DNA from: Cladocopium goreaui
Lineage: Eukaryota > Sar > Dinophyceae > Suessiales > Symbiodiniaceae
Length of the DNA: 64,000 nucleotides
Reading direction: 5' to 3'
NCBI GenBank assembly: GCA_947184155.2
Contig: CAMXCT020003746.1
Location: 382,501 to 446,500 of the forward strand
Below, one piece after another: positions 50,590-60,298 of the stretch; positions within the stretch are counted from its first letter, which is position 1, and each line of letters begins with the position of its first letter. The position numbers and the translations under genes are program-made. The notes beneath the pieces are model-generated. The model saw only the letters and a list, made by a program, of their open reading frames with translations, did not search any database and was not told the origin of the DNA.

Positions 50590-51546
50590 TCAGTCCTCAA
50601 ACTGACTGAGCAAACCAGCATCAGCAAGGGAAGGTTTCCACTCTGCCATGCTTGCACGCGGATATACATCCGCCTTGACTGCCTCCAACTCGTCTTCGGT
50701 GACTTCAGTAGGAATTCGTGGAATCCCCGCGTCCAGAAGGGTCTTCCGCGCCATGGCAACCATCAGCTGTGCCTTGAGGGTCATCAACATATGATTTGCC
50801 ACTGCGTTCATGTCTGCTGACACATAGTGCCAGGACAGCTCCCATCTTTTGCCAAGAACCTCCCGCCACTTCAAATGGAGAGGTGCCACACTTGCATGCA
50901 GAAAGGAAAAAAAGCCAACCTGCTGCCAAAAACGTCCAGCTTCTACGAACTTCTCCATATGAGCCAGATCGTGGAGCAGCATTTCCAAGCAGTCACGGTG
51001 ACCAAAAATCTGTGTAAGCATCTTCGAAGAGATCAATGCGCTAACACACCTGGACCCTTCAGCTTGCATGGCAAGAAGTTCCTCAGGACTGGGTATGCGA
51101 AACATCAGCCTCAGGGGCCGCAATCCAAAATAAAAGCTATCTATACATAGAGCGACATGGTCCGGAATCTTGTGCAAACGGGCTTTCATCCAAAAATCGC
51201 GGACAGTGGCAGACTCTCGATGCAAATGAAGGCGAGCAAGCGCACGGTCACTGATCACATCGCATCCGAGAATTTGTTGAACCTGAAGATCACCTAGTGA
51301 TGCCGAGTCGTAAGGCGATTCATGAGACACTTCAACGAAAGACTCGTTCGGCTGCCTAATGCCAGATACTGTTCTTTCTGGCCCATGTCGAAGAGATAAC
51401 GTGATAAGGATGTACGAAACGCAAACATCCGGCGCAGATAAAATCTTCTTCGCGAAAAAATCCTTGAGGGCTTCCAACTTTGGGAGGAGGTGAGGTGCCT
51501 CTGACAAAGCCCTCTCTTGGAGAAGCGAGGCGCTGCTTTTCACCAT
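50590..51546 (-). CDS. Conserved-looking hypothetical protein, 318 residues
   Basis: An intact frame from ATG 51,546 to TGA 50,590 gives a 318-residue protein with normal composition. Features are an N-terminal helical segment (LPKLEALKDFFAKKILS), the stretch RIPSPEELLAMQAEGSR and a histidine cluster GHRDCLEMLLHDLAHMEKFV that could hold a metal. No membrane segments are evident. I do not recognise the family. The sequence ahead of the ATG contains AATTCAG, so the frame might be the last exon of a spliced gene with upstream exons near 52.1-52.4 kb. Confidence 0.7.
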   Translation of the reverse strand: MVKSSASLLQERALSEAPHLLPKLEALKDFFAKKILSAPDVCVSYILITLSLRHGPERTVSGIRQPNESFVEVSHESPYDSASLGDLQVQQILGCDVISDRALARLHLHRESATVRDFWMKARLHKIPDHVALCIDSFYFGLRPLRLMFRIPSPEELLAMQAEGSRCVSALISSKMLTQIFGHRDCLEMLLHDLAHMEKFVEAGRFWQQVGFFSFLHASVAPLHLKWREVLGKRWELSWHYVSADMNAVANHMLMTLKAQLMVAMARKTLLDAGIPRIPTEVTEDELEAVKADVYPRASMAEWKPSLADAGLLSQFED

Positions 51547-51599
51547 GCTGAATTGTCAGCCATTGTCAGCCTACATGCAAGGGCCCCTTCTGCCCGCTA

Positions 51600-51712
51600 T
51601 TGTGATTTATGAGGATTTATGAGGATTTATCATGATTTATCATGATTTATCATGATTTCTCATGATTTATCATGATTTCTCATGATTTATCATGATTTAT
51701 CATGATTTTGTG
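51600..51712. repeat. 10-bp tandem repeat (TCATGATTTA)n
   Basis: About ten units of ATGATTTATC/ATGATTTCTC lie just upstream of the 318-residue frame. Confidence 0.9.
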
Positions 51713-53331
51713 TATTTAGTGGTGAGTATTGCGTAGTCAGGTTCCGCCAGGTTAGCGGCTGGTTTGACAAGAACATCTGACCCAAATACATGTCGTACAT
51801 GTCATACCTTGCTTCAGTGAGCTTCATTGATTTTGATTTATCTTCATTTATCTTCATTTATCTTCATCCTCACATTGTGCCTCTGTGTTGTTATTTGCAA
51901 TGCTGCTCTTTGGCCACCATCAAGCCAAGGCGGCCACAGCCAAGCACATACTTGGTGATGTCAACCATGTGCACATCTCTCTCTCTCTCTCTCTGTGTTA
52001 TCGATTCCAAAACACTGTGATCCAAGTGTTGCAACTGCTAAAGTAAATCACCCAGATCGATCTATCATAGATTCATATTGTAATGTCAGCAATCTTCAGC
52101 GTGCCTGCGCATAGAAAACTCCAACATGGTACTCACCAACATGGGTATGCGGCCTGTCCATGAACACGGCTGATGCAGGTGAAAGAGGAACTGCTACAAA
52201 GTCGCTACAAGAATTCCAAGATGTTCTAAGGGAAGGACCCGTGGAACTCACCAGGGCCGTGCACGGCCTCCAGCAGTGTATCATTGTGCTAGAAATTGTT
52301 GGCTGTATGCTGCTGTATCGGCTTCGGCTTCTATGTGTGGTCGCTGAGCCAAGTACGGCCCAATTGAAGATGCTGTAATTCAGGTTCTTGGCTGCTTCTG
52401 GTGCCTCACTCATTCACTCTTTCCATAGTTCACCCTTCCTGACGCATCCTGAAACATCCTGAAGCAGTGAAGCAAACGTCTGGTCGCTGAGGATTTGACG
52501 AGCCCGGAGCGAATAAGGTACCTGCACAGGTTCGTCTGTCTTCCTACTCTCTCTTTCAACTTTAAGGCGAGAGTTTATTGATGTTTATTGTGGCATGAAT
52601 AAGGATGCCATGAGCTTTCAAGCGCAATGGATAGATCGGCTCTCTGGTCGTTGCCCCGTCAGTTTTTTTTGCCCACAGCTGCCCGCAGCAACCCCACAAT
52701 AGCGTCGGGCATCACAGAGTCAAGCGCCATCTGTCAGGCACTTAAGATCTAGGAATCTAGGGCTGATCGGCTGCAAATACCCACTTCGCACACAGATATG
52801 GTGATGTCTAATTTAAGTGCACATCACGAGATACAAACCCTCTCTTGTGCCAAATACTGCTACACATGGAAGCCAACAAATGCAGTGCTAGATTTAAGCT
52901 GGAGGCATGCAACTGAAGACCAGCATAAAGCGCAATGAGACGTTGCAGGACGTGGCTCTCAGTCCCCAAACAGCTGAATCCTTTGCTTGTCAATCTTCGA
53001 GCATCCAGATTCCTGAGCTTACCGGCTGATGTGCTGACAGGCCCCACAACAATCCACAACCAAAGAACCCTGCGCAAGCACTACGTATTATCCTGTGATA
53101 CAGTAGCTGGACAAATTATTCAAACCGCACATCCATGAGTTGTAGGCTACCCCCTGTCCCCCCCAAATTTCAACGTTATCATTCCGTATCTTTGTTCCTG
53201 ATCTTAGGGTTTGATTTACGTCCATTCGAAGGAGCGAACCAAGTCAAAAAAAAAACATTGTAATTGGGGGTGTGGGGGGTTATTGGATTACAAGGGTTTG
53301 AGTTTGAATAATTCGTCCATCTACGGTAGGA
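51713..53331. other. Unresolved stretch with possible small minus-strand exons
   Basis: On the minus strand two peptide-like pieces precede perfect GTGAGT donors: HNDTLLEAVHGPG (about 52,287-52,249) and VFMDRPHTHVG (about 52,170-52,139). An ATG at 52,413 begins MSEAPEAAKNLNYSIFNWAV. They may be the 5' part of the gene at 50.6-51.5 kb. The rest shows nothing definite. Confidence 0.3.
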
Positions 53332-53442
53332 CTAGGACTGATAAGAATCATAGAAAGGAAGGATCTCCCGCCAAGCTTCATCTTTATGAATCCGATAGAA
53401 CCAATCGCACACTTGCAGCTGGGCAAGACGATTTACAAACAC
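53332..53442 (-). CDS. RAD50: RAD50 last exon
   Basis: It reads [20 protein letters not shown] and ends SYQS before TAG. It aligns with the conserved FVELL...FYRI end of RAD50. The acceptor AAG|GTGTTT mirrors the donor GAG|GTGTGA of the same intron, a 6-bp direct repeat AGGTGT. Confidence 0.93.
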   Translation of the reverse strand: MFVNRLAQLQVCDWFYRIHKDEAWREILPFYDSYQS

Positions 53443-56400
53443 CTTCCAGCTGGGATTGACAAATGAAGCTGGGGATGTGCAGCATTGTGCGACCATACTT
53501 CCGGAGCAAATGATTTCAATTTCACACCTCATCGTGGGTAATAAGCACCAGCTGGAATCTTGATTGTGCTCGTCTGGCTTCAATAAGAGCAGCAAGGGCC
53601 TCAACACCCACGAGGGAAGTGCTGTGGAGATATGTGGGAGTGGCAAAGTCAGGAAACGCCAAAAGATCCAAAAGGCAAACTTGTGCGAACTTGCTGCATC
53701 TTGCTACAGCTGAACATGCCTCAGCCAATCCTCGAATGTTGGCAGCGTCCAAGTTTGTAGTTGGCTCGTCAAGTGCCAGAACGCCACCTCATCAGCTGCG
53801 CTTCTTGATGTCTCTTCACACATGGACAAGCAATGACAAGCAATAAGCACACCTGACCACAGAAAAGCGCAGACAGGTGACAATTCACACAAAAAGAATC
53901 TGCCAGTGCTAGACGGATGATGAGGGAGCAAAGCACGCGCTGTCCAGCACTGCATCGCCCACCTCAGTGACATCTCAACTCTCAACAGACTCAACAGATC
54001 ATAGAACTTACCCACACTGGTTTGGTCTTTGGCATTTGGTAAAGGTTGCAGAAATACAAATACCATGAAATACCATGAAATACCATGAAAGACCCGCCCA
54101 AATCTGCAACTGCGCTGCTCACTAACAACATCTTGATAAGAGACAGGTTCAGACAGGCAACGCATGTCCAATTCAGCGTCGCCACAGACCATTACTACGC
54201 GGTAATTGTAGGATCGCCTTGGCCAGTGCATGACAAACGCATCACAAAAGAAAAGAAAATGTCTAGAATCAATTAGAATAATACATATTTGGCAATGTCT
54301 TGGCAAGAAATTGAGAGCTTGGCAAAGCCCTTCCAGTTGCACTTGAATCTACTGGACCTGCTTCTCCATCACCCTCTTCCGAATCTGACCTGTCGACTTC
54401 AGGCTGCACGAAGCCGTTCAACGAGTGCTCTACTTTGACTTGTTGAAAACATAGCCACGGACCTTACTGCTACATAGTCGATATCTCTTCCACGGTACAC
54501 CTGAGAGCTCGTGGCAAGGGTGCAGTTCCATCATCTGCGATGGAAGCAGTAACATATTGTATCTCTTGCCAACTGCTTAAACAGAAAGCAGACTTAAAGC
54601 GTGTATGGCGTGTATCGCAGATTTGTAGACGGGAGACTCGCTGCCACAGCTCTTTGATGGTCTTGTTGATTTCCGCCATCTTGAGAGAATGGAATTTCAT
54701 CAAGGCCTTGTCAAGTGCTGAATGGTAGCGGCCCAGGTCCTACAAACGCAGTTACTGATTTCGATTCCTGTGAATAAGTTGCAATGCTTTGCCAACAATC
54801 CCCATCTATGCTGCACAAATACTGTATTGTAAAGGCTTTCGTCCTTGGAAGCGAGGGCTGCAGATTCATGCCGAATGGTGGCTTCGCGGTGACGCTGTTC
54901 CACTCCTTTCTGCAGAGTCATGGGTACTACGAAGATTTCGGGACGGTTTTTGGATACTGAGAATGAAAGCTGTAAGTTGCATACGGTGTTCAATGAGACT
55001 TCCTACCTTGGAGGGTTGTGATTACTACCGTTTGTTCCTGGGTTATGTTCAAAACATACCGATCCACACGCATTTGTTTCAAGTTTCAAGTCTGATGAAT
55101 TCGTTGAAGTCAATGCCTACCCTACCTTGGGGGTCCTGCATACAGCGGAGAAGCAAGCTCCAAATCAAGCGCTCTGATGCTTTCTCGTGTCTGGACAAGC
55201 TCACCTTCGCGAAAAGAACGCTGCTTCTGCAACTCTGTGCTCCTCAATCGGATTGTTGCCAGCTGCTGGCGTAAAGCTTCAACATCTCTGCCGCCCAAGT
55301 CTTTCAACAAAGTATCGATTTCTTGCTGGTGTTGCTGAGCTTCCACTTCAATCTTCTTGAGTCGGATGTTGGCCAGCAATGCCTCTCTCACAGCCTCCTT
55401 CTTCTTCCGTTTGTCTTCTGCGCCCTCGAGTCGTGCACGAAGGCCTTCAAGCTCCCGCTCCGATGATCTCACAGTGTTGTCAGCTGCTGCCAGCTTTGCC
55501 TTCAGTGCATCTGCATTCTCCACCCGGCCCTGCATCACATCAATTGACTTGCTGAGCTCAGTCAACGCATCCACTTCTCTCTGAAGATTGCGCACTTTTG
55601 CGTCCTGAATGTCCAAGTCGTGTCTGAAGCGTGTGACGTTCTGGGAGCGTTCATCGCGAAGCTGCTTGGCTCGAGCAAACGTGGAGTCTGCAGTAGCTCG
55701 TGCTCGTCGGGCAGCCTCGGTGCTTTCCTGTAACTCTACCTTTCGAACAGCCAATTCAGAGTCCACATCGGTTCTTCGAGCAACTTGGGATTGCAAAAGT
55801 TGCATGCGTCCTTTCTGCTCTGCAATCTGCGTTCGCAGCTGCTCCTGCTGCTTGGCAAGCAGATCTCTCTGCATTCGCACAGAGTCTTCCTCCTTTCCAA
55901 GTTCGACCAATTGTTCTTGAAGTGCTCGCAATTGGTCTCTTTCCGCCTACAGCCAGGTCCCGAACAATGAGTTTCTGTTCTCGTTTATGCCATATCAGGC
56001 AATATCATTGGTCAAAATTTGCCCGATGCATCATGTCAACTATACTCGGGCATCCCCTCAGTTTTTGGACGTTTTTGGACACGCCCAAATCCGGGATATC
56101 TGGGCTGCGGGAAGGTGGATGTGAAGAAGTAAATATCGATATTGTTATTCCTATTATTATCATTGTTGAAATAATAATTATCAATCATTATTATTAGTGG
56201 TAGTGGTAGTGATAGTGGTAGTGGTAGTGGTAGTAGTAGTAGTGGTAGTAGTAGTAGTAGTAGTAGTAGTACTAGTATTATTATTGTTGATATATACATG
56301 TCCTTCAAATCTTGTACCATGCGAGCACAGGTGCTACGTCAAAACATGTCAAAACCAAGTACAGAGACAAAACTGAAGAAAATGAAACCTTCACTTACGC

Positions 56401-59400
56401 CTTACGCACTTTAGGTTTTCTTTCGTTCCTTGGAATTGGCCTTAACCAATCCAATGTGGACCTTGTCAGCCATTGTGACGCAATCCTGACATGAAATTGT
56501 CATGCCATTTGCATTGTTAATTTTGAAATTGTCAAGTTCTTGGCAGGTGCGGCCCGCCAAAAAAACTGAAAGACGACTGAAACTTGATGAATGTTTGGCC
56601 ATGTCGGATTGAACCCCCCAGATTTCCGAGCCTGCAGTGAAACGTTGGAGTTGGCACCGAGAAGCCTGGCTTCTTTGCTTCGCACAGCACCTCGCAACTC
56701 CTCCACAGAGTTGAAGAGTCGCCTAAGCGCATGGCCAAGGCTGGCCTCCACGACACAAATCATAGCGATATATTTTTATTTTGTGATATTTATTTGTCTA
56801 TTTATTTATCTATTTATTTATCTATTTATCTATAGTCTAAATATTTATCTCTTCAGTCATTTATTTATCCATACATTTATGTATTCATCTTTACTTGACT
56901 CTATCAGCTGGTGTGACCTGCTGACCCCCCGTTTCGACACGTGTGCCAGGTGCTACTTTGAGCTCGGTTACTGCAAAGCAGAAGCTTCAGGGCGCAATTC
57001 ATGAAGTGCTTTGACCTGACATCGGCAACTCATCTCATAAGTGCTTATGTACAACCTGAGCCAATCTTGAGGGCCCAAGTGTTGGGCCGGCTTGGGCCGG
57101 ATTGGGCCGGAGTTATGAGCAAAGCTTAGATGAAGTTGGCATGCGAAAGATCGACTTTGTCTCTGTCTTTGTGCAAATCTGCTCTGTATGCGTATGTGCA
57201 GACCATTATTGCATGTGCACCAGTTACAGTTTGTGTGCAAGATCAAATTAATGCAATGCAGGATCACGTAGTCCCATCATCTGGTGCAAACCACAAATAA
57301 AATATGACTAGCCACCCAAGTGACGAAATCATGTTTGTGTCTCCATCTATGGATGAGTAGACTACACTGCATGGTGTGTGGCAATGATTGCAGAATATAA
57401 TGTAAGACTATGACAATCAAATATGCATGACGAACAAATTGTATGCAGGTTGTTGCGTATTCGGCGCAGGGTTGCAGCCGGAGCAGCTCGTTCTTCCAAT
57501 CGTCTGCGTTCTCGCTCCTCTGGCTCCAACAGTCTCTGCAAGGATCCTCAATATGATAGAGTGCTTCAAAGCACCCTAGGAAGCAATTCACATCCGGTCA
57601 AAGCCAATGAAAATGACACCCTACATTACTCAGCTAATTATTTTGTATTATACAAGGCATTAAAATGATTATATCCGATGTCCAAGTCCGGCACTCTCTT
57701 CTTCCATGGCTGGTTGCAGCTCTTTCTGGCGCCGTGGAACTTCATCCTTGCGCAACTGCTCCAAGCGGTCCCAGCGAGGACGCTGAGACTCCAAAGCCGT
57801 CTCTTGGGATTGGACTTCATTGAGCTTTTGATGGCTAGACTCCAAGAAGCCTGGGATCTTCGCTATCAACTTCTCCATGGCATCTTCAAAAGTCGCGATG
57901 TCCCCATCTCCACAGAATGCTCGTTTGCAAAACTGGCAAATGTTTTTGGAGCGGGACTTCTCACAGAACTTTTCGTACATGTGTTTGGCACTCTCTGTCA
58001 TGGACACGTCTTTGCGAGCGAGCTCAATCTGTTGCTTCACGTCTTGCAGGCGAGCCTTGAATTCACTTGCTGCGCTGCTGTGACTGGCTCCTGAGGTTGC
58101 TGAAGGCACTCCAAGTTCTGCAGCAATCCGGCCATCTTCTTGTTGGAGTCTCTGAAGCTCAGCTTCAGCTGCGGCTTTCTTTGCAACAGCAACACCAATG
58201 CGATTTTGCATGTCTTGGCACTTTTTGGTTTGTTGCTGAAGGAGGGACTGCGAATCCTGCAGGGCAGCAACAACCTTGGCTTCTGCTTCAGCAGCTTCAG
58301 GCATCTGTCCCAGCAAAGGCACCAGCCCTGCTCGCAAATCTCCAACTTTTTTGCCAAGATCTCCTTCTGCTTCTCGTAAGCGTTGTCGCAAAGCATCCAC
58401 CTCAATTCAGAACTGATTCAATACCTTCAAACCTGTGGGTGGATGATGGATGCCCCGGGGTGGAGCTAGAATCCCTCACAACAACAGACAACAGCCTGGG
58501 CATGTCGTATAGCGAACAGAAGTCACACGGGGAATTTCACAACTAGCGGGTCTGGGTCGCGTAACTCTCTCAGCACGTTTGATCTTGCTTGGACATGTTT
58601 GGCCAAAGTCTGATGGCGACGTATGGACCAACCAAACGGAAGTACATGAGGTGTCAATTCAAGTAACATCAGCAAAACAGAAACAGCAACGAAATACAAT
58701 CGAGGCACTTCTGCATGTACACTGCTCTGCGCTTCTAGCTGTGCAACCTCGCTGCTCTTGCGAGACAAGGAGTACTGCAAGTCGTGTCTGCGCCTTCCAA
58801 TTTCTTCTTGCCGTGCTTCAAGGCGCCGAAGTCGCGCATCATTTCCTTCTGCGCTCAATGCAGCCTCGTTTTCTCGCAAACCGCGAACCAAAGCATCCAA
58901 ATCTGGTGCTGCTCGGGCCAAGGTTTTGGCTTCTTCCTCCAATCGTGAGATGGCTTTTGTCGCATCTTGGATTCTGGATTCATGCTTGGAGGCTTCGAGT
59001 GAGGCCTCTTGCAAGGCACGCTCCGTCGCAGCAATGCTTTCTTCAGCCTGGGAGTCTCGCTGCCTTTGCTCTCGCTCTGCTTGAGCAAACTTGGCCGCTT
59101 CTGAGTCTAGTTTGGCACGAAGGGCTTCAACCGACGGTTCCTTTGCTTGCTGCAAACGGCTTTTCAGGTCAGCCTTGCGAGATGTTAAGAGTTCAGCAGC
59201 CGCAACTGTCTCTCCCATATCTTCACGTAGCTGACGTGCTGCATTCACAGCTGCGTGATAGACAGATTCACCCTTGGCCAATTCCGCTCTGGCCTGTTTC
59301 ACTTGCTGATCACTTTGCACGAGCACACGCTCATTGAATTGCCTGGACTGCTCCTCCAGTTCAGCAAGGGACTCCCTAAAAATGTCTTGCCCTCTTTGCT

Positions 59401-60298
59401 TCATGGCATCAGAGGTTTCCTGCTTCTCCTTCTGACACCTACCTATCAAACCTTTCAGCTCAGCTACACGGATGCCACAACTTTCATATTGTGCTAAATC
59501 TAGCTCTGCCTTCTGCAGTTCGTCGTTGATTCCACCAAGTTTTGAATCCAAGGTCTCCAGCTCGGCCGAAAGTTCTTTGGCAATCCGTTCCCGGTCTTCT
59601 TTTTGGCCACCGAGCTTCCGAGCTTGATCAAGATGGGCCTGAGACAAGTCTGCATCAGCTTTGCGATCCCGGGTAGTTTTGGTCCAATCACGTTGCACTT
59701 CTTTGATGTTTTGCAGAGCATTGGTGTATCGTGTTGCTCCAAATATGTCATCGAAGCGCTTCTTGACACTGCCAGCATCTTGCAAAGGCCATGACGACTC
59801 TTCCTGGTGACAGAAAATCACATTCTCAAGTACAGCACGGGACACGCCCATGAGTTCTGGTACTTGTGTATCCATGTCCGCGCATCTGTGGCTGAGGCTT
59901 GCTTTGCTTCCATCATCTGCAGTGGTCCGCAAAACACTTTCCAAGGCTTTGAAGGTTGGCTTCAAGCGGCCAGCGACTCTGCGATTGCTCAGTTGGTAGG
60001 AGCGAATGGCACAGATTTCCCGGTTCATGTCGACGCCTGCTTTGAAAAGCATTCGGATCTGGCCTTTTACCTCTGGAAGTCTGGCAATCTGAGGGTCATG
60101 AACAAAGCCATGTCCATTCTTGGCATTGGGAGGTAAGATTCCGGCTGAGGCCACTTTGAGACACTCAATGATTGTCGTCTTTCCAGAGCCGTTTGGGCCC
60201 ACGATGAGTGTCAGGGGCTTCTCAAATTCGATGATTTCCATCCGCTCATGGTTGAAGCTCCTTATGCCTTGAATGCCAAGCTTCGAGATGGTCGTCAT
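53332..60298 (-). CDS. RAD50: DNA double-strand break repair ATPase RAD50, 12 exons
   Basis: RAD50 is the SMC-like ATPase of the MRE11-RAD50 complex that senses, tethers and processes DNA ends. Exons read: 60298-58721, 58400-57695, 57546-57447, 56740-56632 (the edges of the junction between the third and fourth exons are tentative), 55946-55140, 54909-54844, 54739-54501, 54217-54162, 53962-53882, 53787-53720, 53599-53528 and 53442-53332. Phases all fit and give about 1,330 residues, close to the human 1,312. All ABC parts are present: Walker [11 protein letters not shown]-loop FCHQEESSW, zinc hook CQFC, signature GRCSAGQ, Walker B with D-loop [11 protein letters not shown], and H-loop ITHDE. 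Long coiled coils separate the two ATPase halves. Donors are GT, GC or GA; all acceptors are AG. Confidence 0.96.
53882..53962 (-). CDS. RAD50: RAD50 signature-motif exon
   Basis: After completing the Arg codon it encodes [20 protein letters not shown] and DSFCVN, the ABC signature helix that contacts ATP on the partner head. Both flanking introns use GT donors, and their acceptors are AG|GT. Confidence 0.95.
55140..55946 (-). CDS. RAD50: RAD50 exon: descending coiled coil
   Basis: There are 269 codons in phase 0 at both ends, starting [20 protein letters not shown] and ending ASPLY. It is uninterrupted heptad-type coiled coil returning from the hook to the ATPase head. It is followed by a GC donor (TAT|GCAGGA). 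Confidence 0.93.
56192..56280. repeat. (GTA/GTG)n trinucleotide repeat in a RAD50 intron
   Basis: AGTGGTAGTGGTAGTAGTAG runs on the plus strand within the intron between 56,631 and 55,947. Confidence 0.9.
56775..56885. repeat. (TTTA)n-rich tract in a RAD50 intron
   Basis: TATTTATTTATCTATTTATC-type repeats of TTTA/TCTA tetramers lie just upstream of the fourth exon. Confidence 0.85.
57695..58400 (-). CDS. RAD50: RAD50 exon with zinc hook
   Basis: It encodes the end of the ascending coil, the hook and the start of the descending coil. The hook reads [17 protein letters not shown]; the C-x2-C pair (CQFC) binds half of the zinc shared between two RAD50 dimers. Most homologues have CPVC, so Q-F is a lineage difference at the two non-ligand positions. 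Confidence 0.93.
58721..60298 (-). CDS. RAD50: RAD50 first exon: N-terminal ATPase head and first coil
   Basis: It has 526 codons, beginning [15 protein letters not shown] at ATG 60,298 (an upstream in-frame GTG at 60,334 is ignored because RAD50 homology starts here). Walker A and the Q-loop region lie in the first 180 residues, and the rest is coiled coil. This one exon is much longer than all the others of the gene. Confidence 0.95.

Noticed and set aside
53704-54342. Single 212-codon minus frame in the RAD50 3' region
   Set aside because: It mixes one true exon ([11 protein letters not shown]) with introns and out-of-frame exons. The homologous reading needs three frames joined by splicing.
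58579-59337. 252-codon plus-strand frame
   Set aside because: It is antisense to the RAD50 coiled-coil exon, which is supported by homology.
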